From the NCBI GenBank assembly GCA_038043185.1, contig JBBTCO010000028.1, positions 28,384 to 92,383 on the forward strand: a stretch of DNA of 64,000 bases, written 5' to 3'. Source of the stretch: UBA5009 sp038043185 (GTDB taxonomy: Bacteria; Bdellovibrionota; Bdellovibrionia; Bdellovibrionales; Bdellovibrionaceae). Numbering within the stretch: the first letter of the stretch is position 1; every line of letters begins with the position of its first letter. Shown piece after piece: positions 54,439 through 63,456 of the stretch. The notes below the pieces were generated by a model. The model did not search any database. It was given only the letters and a program-made list of their open reading frames with translations, and was not told the origin of the DNA. A program made the position numbers and the translations under genes.

Positions 54439-55580
54439 TGAAAGTATTCATTTTTTTATTTAGCTTTTTGTTAACTCTTGAAACGAGTGCTAGTTTTATT
54501 GGCAATCTGAATGCTTTCGAAGCTGCTAATGATGATTTGGGTCTTCGTGTCTATTTACGAAAAGAATTCAAAAAAAAGAAAACGATATCCGAATGGTTTG
54601 AAGCCAGAAAAATTTTAACACGAAGGCCAAAAATTGGATTTGATGTTGTTGCAGCTTGGGATCGGCAAATCAGCTTAAAGGAAAGTTCCCTTGAAAAAGA
54701 TGCCAATAGCTTGGCCATTTTTTTAGACAAAGCCGACGAGTATTCATTTTTAAAACAATTTGATAAAAGTTTTGAAATGTATCAGCGGGCAGCACGATTT
54801 ATAAAAAAAAATAATAAGAATAAAGTTCCAAAGGGAAACCAACTGATCTATTTGAATGTGCTTCATCAAATGGCGCGAAGTCTGTATGCGCAGAAAAGAT
54901 TTGCTGAGTCACTTGAAGTTTATGATTGGATTCCAGCGAGTTATCCTCAAATTCGACAGGTATTATTTGAAAAAATGTGGGCGGCTTTTCGTGCTGATAA
55001 ATATGATTTTGCTCTTGGTGCGATAGCCTCTCAGCAATCTGGTTATTTTTCCGAGTATTTGAATCCGGAAAGTTATTTAATCAAAATTTATATTTTTAAA
55101 AAACTCTGTAGAAAAAAAGATTTAAACTATACTTTACGCAGCATCAAAGAATTTTTAACTCATCTTAAAAACGGTAAATTAACCTACTTGGATTGGGCTA
55201 AATCTGATTTGTATTATATGTCCTTGGCCCAGTTGGTAGAAGCCTCATCCAAAATAAATGAAAGTATTCGTTACGATTTAATTTCTAAACGAGAGCGCCA
55301 GGAAGAACTAAAGCGGGTTCACACTGCTCTAAAGCAAAAATTTCAAATTTTCCGACCAATGCTGCAAATGCAATTGGAAAGGGTGTTGGGATACGCAGCG
55401 CTGGCGTCCGCCCAAGATCAAGATTTTTTGAAACCAGTAAAGAGTCTTCCAGAGGCTTCCGTCCTAGAAAGTCGTGGTTATGAACTTTGGCCCGTTAATG
55501 ATGGTGAAGAATGGTTAGATGAAATTGGTACTCATGTCTTCATTGGAGATTCAGAATGCGTCCCAACCAAAGAACCATAA
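54438..55580 (+). CDS. Periplasmic TPR protein, GltC-like (motor cluster 2)
   Basis: A 380-residue protein with signal peptide (KVFIFLFSFLLTLETSAS). Two or three TPR-like units (FDKSFEMYQRAARFIKK; LHQMARSLYAQKRFAESLEV). C-terminal EEWLDEIGTHVFIGDSEC matches the cluster 1 TPR protein ending EYWLDEIGNYHYLG. Shorter than that protein by about 160 residues, with fewer TPRs. The 3' end overlaps the next gene by 25 bp. Confidence 0.7.
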   Translation: MKVFIFLFSFLLTLETSASFIGNLNAFEAANDDLGLRVYLRKEFKKKKTISEWFEARKILTRRPKIGFDVVAAWDRQISLKESSLEKDANSLAIFLDKADEYSFLKQFDKSFEMYQRAARFIKKNNKNKVPKGNQLIYLNVLHQMARSLYAQKRFAESLEVYDWIPASYPQIRQVLFEKMWAAFRADKYDFALGAIASQQSGYFSEYLNPESYLIKIYIFKKLCRKKDLNYTLRSIKEFLTHLKNGKLTYLDWAKSDLYYMSLAQLVEASSKINESIRYDLISKRERQEELKRVHTALKQKFQIFRPMLQMQLERVLGYAALASAQDQDFLKPVKSLPEASVLESRGYELWPVNDGEEWLDEIGTHVFIGDSECVPTKEP

Positions 55581-58579
55581 GTTATAGCATTATTGCAGTA
55601 ACATTTGTGCTTGGCGCTTCCGTCTTGGCAAAGTTCGACAATTCTGAACTGAATGATGTCAAAAAAAAGGAAAAGTCCTCGGCTGCAGCTGTCTCGAAAG
55701 TGGATCCTAAACCGAATAGAGCCAGGTTGGATCTGACACTTAAAGAAGATCCAAAAAAACTCGAGACACAAATTAAAGCACTTAATCTTATTATTAAAAC
55801 AGAATCGGATCGTAAGAAAAAAATTGATTTGTACTTACGTAAAAGTTATTTACATGTCTCAGTAGCGAAAATGTTTGGCCTGAACAGGGAAAAAGTTAAT
55901 AACATCACTACTCCTGAAAAATTTCATCTTGATGAGGCTGAAAAAATTCTTAATTTTTTGATGAAAAATATTCGCAATGATAAAGATGTGATGGGATCAA
56001 TTTATAATATTACAGGCCTGGTTGAATACGAAAAAGATCAACCAGCCAAAGCGGTTGAATATTTCAAAAAATCAATTGAATTGAACTCTAAAAGTCCACA
56101 GTCCGAAACTATGGCTATTTTTATTGCGGAATATTACTTTGATACGGATAAATATGAAGAAGCGATAAAATACTATCGATTGCTCTATAAACAAATGAAT
56201 CCCTACCAAAAAGCTTTGTCGGATTACAAGGTGGCTTGGTGTAACATCAATTTAAGAAAGTATGATGTGGCAGAGCAAGGTTTTACTCAAATCATAAAAG
56301 AAAATCTTGATAAGGGTGTGGTCGACGATAGTTACAAGGATTTGGCTTTTATTATCACTCGGGAAAAAGATGAAAATATAGTGCTCGAGCGCGCCCGGAC
56401 CGCATTTCCACAACCTCAGCTACGAAGTAAATTTCTTTACAATTGTTTGTTGTTTTATCTGCAACAGTCTAAAAATAATCCTCGAGACTCTATTTTCCGA
56501 GAAATATTTTCGATTCAAGATGATCCTCACGAACGAAGTCGATTGCTGGCATTAAAAGTCAGCTTTGAAAAAAAGGATTACCCTACGGTCGCTGTCTATA
56601 AAGCACTCACTGAGTTAAACCAACATTTAGCGAATGCTGAGCCGAAGGTCCGCCAAAAATTTTTCATGGGTGACGCTTTTCAACTGGAAGAAGATTCAGA
56701 AATTATTATTCGTTTGTTCGTTGATGGTTATACAGGAAAGGTTCGAACCAAAGAAAACTTACCTAAACCTTATTTGGGGAAATCGATGATCAGTTTGATT
56801 GCAATGCACTTGAACTGGTTTCCTCATACAAAAAAATATTTACCGCTATACAACTTGTGGATTGACGCCTGTGCTGATCTGAAAGACTCAGCTTGTCTTT
56901 TGGGGCTTGAAAAAGACTTGAAAGCAAAACAGAACGAAAGAAAAGAAATTGCTGAAGCCTATCGCCGCGTAAAACTGGAAGTATTGTCCCTTTATGACAG
57001 TGCCTATTCCGCTGATCCGGTGAAACATGAAGGCGCATTTATGTTTCGGTTACACGAGTATGTTGAAACTTATCCGATTGATCCAAATACTCTTCGAATA
57101 CAAAAAAGAATTTTTTCAATTGAATTTAAAAATAAGAAATTTAAAGAAGCTTTGGCTTGGGCTCGGAAGATTTGGTCAAGCGAACAAAACGCCGAGAATC
57201 TACAAAAATTGTGGTACACCCAATTTGAGTTGGGTTTATACAAAGAAATATTAGAGAGTCCTGATAGCGCGAAATTTAAATCGCAAGAGTTGACCGACAT
57301 CCGCCGGGAGACAAGCTTGAAATCCGCACAAGTGAATGCAGCGGCGGGAAATTTTGCTTTGTATGAAGCTGATCTTAAAATATATCTTGGCTCCAATCCT
57401 TCCGAGGAAAAGTCGGCGGTAGTTTATTTAGATTATTTTAATCGTTTATTAGAACAAAAAAAATGGGAAGCGATAAGTAACGAATGGAATCGATTACCTG
57501 AAAAAATAAAAACGCGAAATGAATTCCATGGTTTTCGTAGCCGCGCTTTTGAACAGATGACGAATCAAGGAGTGTTTGTTAAAATTCCTGGTTTTTGGGC
57601 TTCGACAAATGATAAAGATTTAAATTTTCAAATTTTCTTGAATCGAAGAGCTTTGAGCGAAAAAATTACCAGTGAAGAGTGGAAAGAAATACGAAATTTT
57701 CCTACTGCTCGCAGAAATTACATTATGAATTTATTAGTACTTACAAGACCGATTGAGTTGAATTCTTGGCTTCTTTCACAGAAAAATTTAAGCGCTGATG
57801 AAAAGAAGATTTTATATCTCAGTGTTTTGCTGGAAAAGAAAAATTCAAATTTTATTCTTACTGAAAAAGAAATGGCTCCGATTAAAGATCTTGTTCCGGA
57901 AAGTCGCCGTCCTGATGCCGCCGCTAAAATCGAAAAAGAGTTAAATAAACTTGCCTTTCCGACCTCGGCTATGAAACCAGCTCGGTACAACAAAATGGTC
58001 GAGGGGCTTGTCGGTGATATTAAAGTTGTGCGTAAGCGCGGCTTTAATAGTTTGAATCAGTTAACGCGAAATCAAAAACGTCGCGTGTTAGCCCAACTCA
58101 TAATGAATGAAACTGAAATGTCAAAAGCCATTATGAATTCACCATTGCCAGACGGTTTAACTGAGGCGCAAATCACAGAGTACAAGGGTGGTCTTGCCGA
58201 ATTAGCTAAAGAATATGACCTTCAGGCCGTCGAATTTACTAAAGCCAAATCAGAATTAGAAGGTCAGTTGCTAAAAGAAAATGATCCTGCGATGACTTTG
58301 CCCGAAATTCAAATCGAAAAATGGGATTTACCAGCAGGAGCCCCAAAAGATATGGCATTAAATCTTTTTAATAAAGTATCGCCAGCGGCGGCTTTGATTT
58401 ATCTTGATAATCAATTGGGACTTAAAACAGTTTCGCCAGAGGATTATTCTCGAATTCGCGGCGGCTTATTGTTGCGAATTTCTAATTCCGAAGCGATGAG
58501 AAAATTAGTTCATGATGAGTGGGTCGATGCAAAACAAACGGTTTTAATCGACAAGTGGAGGGAAATTAAGAATGACTAG
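55556..58579 (+). CDS. Large periplasmic TPR protein, GltD/AgmU-like (motor cluster 2)
   Basis: A 1007-residue protein with GGAG upstream. Signal segment TISYSIIAVTFVLGASVLA. TPR-type helices dominate (NITGLVEYEKDQPAKAVEYF; AEYYFDTDKYEEAIKYYRLL). The C-terminal segment INSPLPDGLTEAQITEYKGG mirrors the cluster 1 GltD-like protein, identifying a paralogue despite low overall similarity. Overlaps the GltF-like gene by 8 bp. Confidence 0.72.
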   Translation: MRPNQRTISYSIIAVTFVLGASVLAKFDNSELNDVKKKEKSSAAAVSKVDPKPNRARLDLTLKEDPKKLETQIKALNLIIKTESDRKKKIDLYLRKSYLHVSVAKMFGLNREKVNNITTPEKFHLDEAEKILNFLMKNIRNDKDVMGSIYNITGLVEYEKDQPAKAVEYFKKSIELNSKSPQSETMAIFIAEYYFDTDKYEEAIKYYRLLYKQMNPYQKALSDYKVAWCNINLRKYDVAEQGFTQIIKENLDKGVVDDSYKDLAFIITREKDENIVLERARTAFPQPQLRSKFLYNCLLFYLQQSKNNPRDSIFREIFSIQDDPHERSRLLALKVSFEKKDYPTVAVYKALTELNQHLANAEPKVRQKFFMGDAFQLEEDSEIIIRLFVDGYTGKVRTKENLPKPYLGKSMISLIAMHLNWFPHTKKYLPLYNLWIDACADLKDSACLLGLEKDLKAKQNERKEIAEAYRRVKLEVLSLYDSAYSADPVKHEGAFMFRLHEYVETYPIDPNTLRIQKRIFSIEFKNKKFKEALAWARKIWSSEQNAENLQKLWYTQFELGLYKEILESPDSAKFKSQELTDIRRETSLKSAQVNAAAGNFALYEADLKIYLGSNPSEEKSAVVYLDYFNRLLEQKKWEAISNEWNRLPEKIKTRNEFHGFRSRAFEQMTNQGVFVKIPGFWASTNDKDLNFQIFLNRRALSEKITSEEWKEIRNFPTARRNYIMNLLVLTRPIELNSWLLSQKNLSADEKKILYLSVLLEKKNSNFILTEKEMAPIKDLVPESRRPDAAAKIEKELNKLAFPTSAMKPARYNKMVEGLVGDIKVVRKRGFNSLNQLTRNQKRRVLAQLIMNETEMSKAIMNSPLPDGLTEAQITEYKGGLAELAKEYDLQAVEFTKAKSELEGQLLKENDPAMTLPEIQIEKWDLPAGAPKDMALNLFNKVSPAAALIYLDNQLGLKTVSPEDYSRIRGGLLLRISNSEAMRKLVHDEWVDAKQTVLIDKWREIKND

Positions 58580-58925
58580 AAAATTATTTTTTTTCTGGAT
58601 TTGTAGTTTGTTTTTAATTTCGAGTTACTCGTGGGCGCAAAATGATTTGCTCGAGAACGCACCCGAAGCTTTAAATGATGCCGGGCCACCCCCGACTAAA
58701 ATCCAGGGATCCTCAAAATCTGCGCTAGCACCCAAGAAATCAGAGGGAAATGTTCTTGATTTCGAAGGAGAAGTTATCGAGGGTGAAAGACGGCGTCCTG
58801 ATTTGTTCCTTCAGATGTCGATCGATAATGTGAAATTTGACTCTTTGATTTACCAAAGAGATGATTTTAATGATTATTTAGACATAGATAGAAAAAGCCG
58901 AACCCGATATTTGAAATTGAAGTGA
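58572..58925 (+). CDS. Small periplasmic protein, GltF-like (motor cluster 2)
   Basis: A 117-residue protein with GGAGG upstream and a signal peptide (KLFFFWICSLFLISSYSWAQ). The box VLDFEGEVIEGERRRPDLFL corresponds to the cluster 1 GltF-like protein. Directly followed by the FHA/TonB-like gene in the same order as cluster 1. Confidence 0.65.
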   Translation: MTRKLFFFWICSLFLISSYSWAQNDLLENAPEALNDAGPPPTKIQGSSKSALAPKKSEGNVLDFEGEVIEGERRRPDLFLQMSIDNVKFDSLIYQRDDFNDYLDIDRKSRTRYLKLK

Positions 58926-58928
58926 TTG

Positions 58929-60770
58929 ATGGATGTAATAGTCATACGAAAAAATAATAAGGAAATTGGACGGATGGTTCCGTCTAAGAGAACGTTATTG
59001 ATTGGACGCTCGCCAATCTGTGATCTTGTCCTACGCTCGAACGAAATGAGACCAATGCATTTTCTGATTGAGTGGGTCGGAGAAGGCGATTTTAAACCTA
59101 ATGAGGGGTTTTGGTCACTTGTTGATATTTCTAAATCAACTGCGATCCAATCAAAGGATTTTAGCGGTGAAGCTGCTATTCTCCAAAAAAATCCAATTCA
59201 GTTCGAAGGCTTTGAATTCCTGATCACCAAAGATGATTTAGCGGAAACTGCGGTTTCAAAGGGTGTTATTTCTCGGAGTATGGATTTTGAATCTGAAGAG
59301 AAAAAAATTCTGACCGCTGGCCAATCCATGATGTTGGAGCTCATCACTTATGATCGCCGCAACGATGTCGTCACCAATGTTAATCATTTTGATGTGGAAC
59401 TTTTATCTCGAGGGCTTCGCATAACGACTCTGCCCCAATTATCTTTTAATCTGCCCTCTGTTAAAAATAATATTTTAATTGCTGAAAATCTTGGCGAGAT
59501 TAATTTAGTGGATGTCTATAGGCGTTCGGAAAAAATTACATCCGAATTTAAGGGTCTTGGGAAAAAAATTGAAATTGCTCCAGGCGATTTTATTTCATTT
59601 CTAACAGCTGAATCGGCGTATTATTTTCGCTGGGTTCCCCGGGTTGCCTTTATTCCTCCACCACGAGTTTGGACAAAGGATCCGGCGGTCCTAACCTTAC
59701 TGGGTGTTTTCTTTTTTATCGGGATCACTGCCGTGTTGATGTCTCAGGTTAAATTGCCAGAAGTGACAGAAATTCCTGAACCTAAAAGAATTGCCCGAGT
59801 TGAAATCGCTGCCACAGCTCCGGAGCCACCGCCGCCACCACCTCCTTTGTCAGAGGCGGCCGAGCAAGTTGTTACACCGCCCCAGCCTCCGCAAAAAGAG
59901 GTTGAAGAAAAACCTGCTCCCACTCTTTCCGCTTCCGAAGAAGAAAAAAATACGAAGAAAAATAATGCTGCTAATGTCGAGAAAATAGCTGTTCCGGCAG
60001 CTCCAAAAGGCGATCCCAAAAAAGCATCTGTGAAAAATACGGATAAAAAAAATACGAACGTTGGATTGGATTCGCCAGCTGCTATAAAAGATGTGAATAC
60101 AGTGGGCTTGCTATCAAAGCTCAAAGGTGGAAAAAAATCCACTGACCGTTTGAGTGCAGAGCAAGTTGTAAATCGTGGGAAACCAACAGACTCAGCAGTG
60201 GGCGAGACCGGGTCGGTAGCGCTCAATCAAGCTCCGCTTGGGCAAATCGGTGCCAGTAAAAACAAAGGCTCATCATCAAGTAGCGAGGGACCTGGTTTAG
60301 CTGGTGCCTCGACCACTTTGCGATCAAACAAAGCCTCCGAAAATCCAAGTATTGGCGGACTTGCCGGTTCTCGTGGAAAAGGAAAATTTGGTGGTGAAGG
60401 CATGATCGGAAAACCGACCGGCGGTGGCAGCGGCGGATTTGGGCTTGATGCTCACTCAATGGAAGTGTCCGGCGGACTCACAAAAGAAGATATTCGGAAC
60501 TCGTTAAGAGAAAACCAGCGAGCGATAAGAAATTGTTACGAGCGGGCGTTGCTCTCGAAAAACCATCTTGAGGGGCGCCTGGGACTCAGATGGAAAATCA
60601 ATCCTTCAGGGATTGTTGAGTCGATTTCGATTCAGAACACAACGGTGGGAATGCCTTCTCTCGAGAACTGTGTTTTGGAAGTTGTTAAGAGGATTAGTTT
60701 TCCTCAAGCGCCAAACAAACAACCAACGACGGTTATCTACCCTTTCGTCTTCACTCCTAAGAAAAACTAG
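58929..60770 (+). CDS. FHA/TonB-like membrane protein, GltG/PglI-like (motor cluster 2)
   Basis: 613 residues from the ATG at 58929 (an in-frame TTG is three bases earlier). N-terminal FHA-like domain (TLLIGRSPICDLVLRSNEMR), where the usual SxxH reads MRPMH, so phosphothreonine binding may be altered. Membrane helix 253-273, a Pro-rich stretch from about 299 (PEPPPPPPPL), Ser/Gly-rich linker, and C-terminal TonB/AgmX-like domain (AIRNCYERALLSKNHLEGRL). Last gene of cluster 2. Confidence 0.8.
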   Translation: MDVIVIRKNNKEIGRMVPSKRTLLIGRSPICDLVLRSNEMRPMHFLIEWVGEGDFKPNEGFWSLVDISKSTAIQSKDFSGEAAILQKNPIQFEGFEFLITKDDLAETAVSKGVISRSMDFESEEKKILTAGQSMMLELITYDRRNDVVTNVNHFDVELLSRGLRITTLPQLSFNLPSVKNNILIAENLGEINLVDVYRRSEKITSEFKGLGKKIEIAPGDFISFLTAESAYYFRWVPRVAFIPPPRVWTKDPAVLTLLGVFFFIGITAVLMSQVKLPEVTEIPEPKRIARVEIAATAPEPPPPPPPLSEAAEQVVTPPQPPQKEVEEKPAPTLSASEEEKNTKKNNAANVEKIAVPAAPKGDPKKASVKNTDKKNTNVGLDSPAAIKDVNTVGLLSKLKGGKKSTDRLSAEQVVNRGKPTDSAVGETGSVALNQAPLGQIGASKNKGSSSSSEGPGLAGASTTLRSNKASENPSIGGLAGSRGKGKFGGEGMIGKPTGGGSGGFGLDAHSMEVSGGLTKEDIRNSLRENQRAIRNCYERALLSKNHLEGRLGLRWKINPSGIVESISIQNTTVGMPSLENCVLEVVKRISFPQAPNKQPTTVIYPFVFTPKKN

Positions 60771-60803
60771 TTTGGTCTGTTGAAAAAGTATCATCTTCTG
60801 CGT

Positions 60804-61577
60804 TTAAGAGGCTTTGCCGCGGCTCAGTTCATCTAGCCAATTTGTCAGTTTGGTCAGTTGCTTTTCGTCTGTGTTTGAAAAAGTAAATCGATGGGAGTTA
60901 TCTTCCAGGCCTACAGCATTACAGTTGAAAACAACACTTTTCCGTCCGGTTGGATCTGAAATATAGACTTCAATTTCACCTTCCAGAATTTCTTTCGGGA
61001 TCATGTGTTCAACAGAGATTCCACCTAAAGATATGTCACGGGAATAGGTAATAAAGGCTTTTGCTTTATTGGTGAGAATTGTGCGCAGACGTCCTTTAAC
61101 GCGAGGATGTTTTCTTTTATTAAAAAAGAGGCTGGGCTTTGTCGCAGTCGAGGATTCTTCAAATTCGATTGTGATATTATTGTGAGCGGCTGGATCCGAG
61201 TTAACAATAATGGTGGGATCATCGGGAATGACATCGACTCGTGCTGTGATCGTATCTTCTCGAAGGCCATCTTTTGGTTCAACAAAGTTTGGTTTTTCCG
61301 ATGGAATCTCGACAAAAACCGGCAGCTCTTTGATCGAGGGTTGAGACAGTACATACTCATTAGGAATTGCCGGAGGAAGATCAGCTTCTGTCCAATTGTG
61401 CTTTACCCAGTTCAATAAGTCGGGGCAGGACTCCAGCTTCTTCCACGAACTAAAACCAGGCGTCCAGCACAACCAATCTGTGAAAGAAACACCTTGGCGA
61501 AGAGTTTGAACAAACTGTGTTTTTGTCAATTTTGAATACTGATTACCTGTAGAAATTTGGAAAAGATATAAGTCCAT
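60804..61577 (-). CDS. GYF-like and PilZ domain protein, probable c-di-GMP receptor
   Basis: A 257-residue protein. N-terminal 60 residues (MDLYLFQISTGNQYSKLT; TDWLCWTPGFSSWKKLESCP) resemble the GYF_2/DUF4339 domain. An acidic linker is followed by a PilZ domain (about 155-250) with RKHPRVKGRLR and DISLGGISVE, the RxxxR and [DN]xSxxG c-di-GMP contacts. Converges with the end of motor cluster 2. GltJ/AgmX of Myxococcus also carries a GYF domain, so a link to the motor is a reasonable hypothesis. Confidence 0.82.
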   Translation of the reverse strand: MDLYLFQISTGNQYSKLTKTQFVQTLRQGVSFTDWLCWTPGFSSWKKLESCPDLLNWVKHNWTEADLPPAIPNEYVLSQPSIKELPVFVEIPSEKPNFVEPKDGLREDTITARVDVIPDDPTIIVNSDPAAHNNITIEFEESSTATKPSLFFNKRKHPRVKGRLRTILTNKAKAFITYSRDISLGGISVEHMIPKEILEGEIEVYISDPTGRKSVVFNCNAVGLEDNSHRFTFSNTDEKQLTKLTNWLDELSRGKAS

Positions 61578-61668
61578 TTCAACTCCTCTTTGGAACTATC
61601 GGCATTCCTCGCCTGGACTTTAGAGAGAAAAGATAGACCAATAGACAAAAGTCCGCTACACCCAGACC

Positions 61669-62184
61669 ATGGTCCAGGAGTATAAAAACTTAGAACAGCT
61701 GGTTAGCGAGGTGGTGGATTTTCCATCGCCCGGAGTTCGTTTCAAAGACATCAATCCCCTACTGCGCTCACCTCGGGCTTTGCAACAAATCTGCGAAGAT
61801 TTTTCTAAAAAAATCAATTTTTCTCAAATTGATCTGATCGCCGGAATTGAATCGCGAGGATTTATTCTGGGAACTTTGTTATCGTCCCATTTTAAAAAAG
61901 GTTTTGTGCCACTGCGAAAAGCAGGAAAATTACCGCCCCCTGTTTGCCAAAAGAGTTATTCTCTTGAATACGGTAAATCCATTTTAGAATCTCAGTATGG
62001 TCAAGGAAATATGCTTATAATGGATGACGTTTTAGCAACAGGTGGAACTTTGCAAGCAGCGATTGAATTGGCGACCGAGGCCGGATTTAATGTTGTCGAA
62101 GTCGCTGTTCTTATTAATCTCAAATCTTTGAATCAAATGAAATTTAACAGTAAACAGATCATTTCACTTATCGATTATGAATAA
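61669..62184 (+). CDS. apt: Adenine phosphoribosyltransferase
   Basis: A 171-residue protein of normal length. Motifs: FPSPGVRFKDINPLL, AGIESRGFILG, RKAGKLPPP and the PRPP loop MLIMDDVLATGGTL. It makes AMP from adenine and PRPP. It overlaps the nucleosidase gene by 8 bp, and pairing with an adenine-releasing nucleosidase makes a salvage unit. Confidence 0.95.
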   Translation: MVQEYKNLEQLVSEVVDFPSPGVRFKDINPLLRSPRALQQICEDFSKKINFSQIDLIAGIESRGFILGTLLSSHFKKGFVPLRKAGKLPPPVCQKSYSLEYGKSILESQYGQGNMLIMDDVLATGGTLQAAIELATEAGFNVVEVAVLINLKSLNQMKFNSKQIISLIDYE

Positions 62185-62767
62185 ATTAACTGGTAAAATT
62201 AACTCTAGTGATGTCCTTGTACTGATGGCCTTACCTTCAGAATCCCAAGGTTTATTTGAAGCCGCCGGAATCGCAGTTCATTATTCCGGTATTGGTAAGA
62301 TCAATGCGGCGATGAAAACCATGGAATTAATTATGCGCCTGCAGCCTAAACAAATTTTGAATTTAGGAACGGCGGGAAGTCATAAATTTAAGACTCATGA
62401 ATTGATTGAGTGTTCCGCCTTTGTGCAAAAAGATATGGATATCACTCCGCTTGGTTTTCCTCTGGGCCAAACTCCTTTGGATGACATTCCTGGGAAAATA
62501 GAAGTCTCTACATTAACCAAGCTCAAAAAAGGAATTTGTGGCACAGGCGATGTTTTTGAAATTGGTCCGCCGCGATTGGCCTGTGACCTTGTTGACATGG
62601 AAGCCTACGCTATCGCCAAAGTTTGTAAAAAAATGCAAGTCGAGTTGACCGCAATTAAATACATTACCGATGGGTCGGATCCTCACTCAAAAGACGACTG
62701 GATTAAAAATTTACAACCCGCTTCAGAAAGTTTATTTAGAATTTATCAGGAAATTGTTCAGTTATAA
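62177..62767 (+). CDS. Purine nucleosidase of the PNP/MTAN superfamily
   Basis: A 196-residue protein. Motifs VLMALPSESQ, SGIGKINAAMKTM, NLGTAGSH, CGTGDVFEIG and DMEAYAIAKVC are those of MTA/SAH nucleosidase- and futalosine hydrolase-type enzymes. Co-occurrence with apt favours an adenine-releasing enzyme. The last 16 or so codons (from 62714) lie within the left outer arm of the palindromic element that follows, so the C-terminal helix was shaped by the repeat. Confidence 0.85.
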   Translation: MNKLTGKINSSDVLVLMALPSESQGLFEAAGIAVHYSGIGKINAAMKTMELIMRLQPKQILNLGTAGSHKFKTHELIECSAFVQKDMDITPLGFPLGQTPLDDIPGKIEVSTLTKLKKGICGTGDVFEIGPPRLACDLVDMEAYAIAKVCKKMQVELTAIKYITDGSDPHSKDDWIKNLQPASESLFRIYQEIVQL

Positions 62768-62959
62768 TTGGGCTTATGGAGTTTTAAAGATTTCAGCCCC
62801 TTCCAATTCCAGACGCGCCCATCCATGGGCTCTTGCTGAAGTACATCCTGTACCGCAAAGGTCTGGAATTGGAAGGGGCTGAAATCTTTAAAACTCCATA
62901 ACCAGGATCGCGTGAACAATTTCCTGATAAATTCTAAATAAACTTTCTGAAGCGGGTTG
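62714..62959. repeat. Nested palindromic element 1 (sister of 63457-63695)
   Basis: Outer arms 62714-62760 and 62913-62959 (47 bp) are perfect inverse copies. Inner arms 62774-62814 and 62861-62901 (41 bp) are also perfect. The 46-nt centre (62815-62860) holds GCCCAT-CC-ATGGGC and GTAC-ATCCT-GTAC mini-palindromes. The left arm overlaps the nucleosidase 3' end. Downstream, 62960-63082 holds nothing recognised. Confidence 0.9.
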
Positions 62960-63082
62960 CAAATTCTTTAGGTGGTAAGATCGATGAAAATAAACCCACC
63001 CTTAAAATCTACAAGCTGAGCTATCGCTGCACAATTTTAACACTTATCTCGACTTTTTTGTTGATATTGTTTAAGGTTAATC

Positions 63083-63202
63083 ATGTCTCAATTAAGCATT
63101 GAAGAAACTAAAAAAATTATCATTGATACACTGGTTCCTCTTGGGGTTTTGCGTATATCGCTATTCGGTTCTTTTTCAAGGCAAGAACTTGAAGGTGAAT
63201 GA
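63083..63202 (+). pseudogene. MNT-type nucleotidyltransferase fragment
   Basis: An ATG at 63083 opens 39 codons ending in TGA at 63200. The segment LGVLRISLFGSFSRQE has the start of the minimal nucleotidyltransferase motif (LFGSxARGE), but the following SDxDLLV catalytic Asp pair is missing, so the gene is truncated. MNT proteins act as antitoxins with HEPN toxins; no HEPN gene is seen. The AT-rich stretch before it has no clear promoter. Confidence 0.6.
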
Positions 63203-63431
63203 AGAACTGGAAATTACTGCTATTGATTTTTATGGCCTAAAGCGATCTTACGGATATGGAAAAGCAATTGAAGGAAGTCTTTGCCAAAATCATTTGAAAA
63301 AAATTAATAAAATACTGCAAAATACAGATCAGGTTTGCATTACTGGCGATGATGAAGTTTTTATAGAAAGTAAAGAGACTTTTTCAAGATGGCGAGGCTT
63401 AGAAACTCGCAAAGGAAAAGTGAGTTTTTAG
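63203..63431 (+). other. Open reading stretch of unknown origin downstream of the MNT fragment
   Basis: An open frame on the plus strand encodes EELEITAIDFYGLKRSYGYG and ends SRWRGLETRKGKVSF. It resembles a real C-terminal protein fragment by composition, but its upstream part (from 63099) merely reads the MNT fragment in another frame. Possibly decayed coding DNA or a fused remnant. The rest to 63456 is unremarkable. Confidence 0.3.
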
Positions 63432-63456
63432 TTCTATTATTTCGCTTCAACTTAAA

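Noticed and set aside
59744..60226. Minus-strand 160-codon frame inside the GltG-like gene
   Set aside because: Low-complexity shadow of the Pro/Ala/Lys-rich linker in the opposite strand; no start context.
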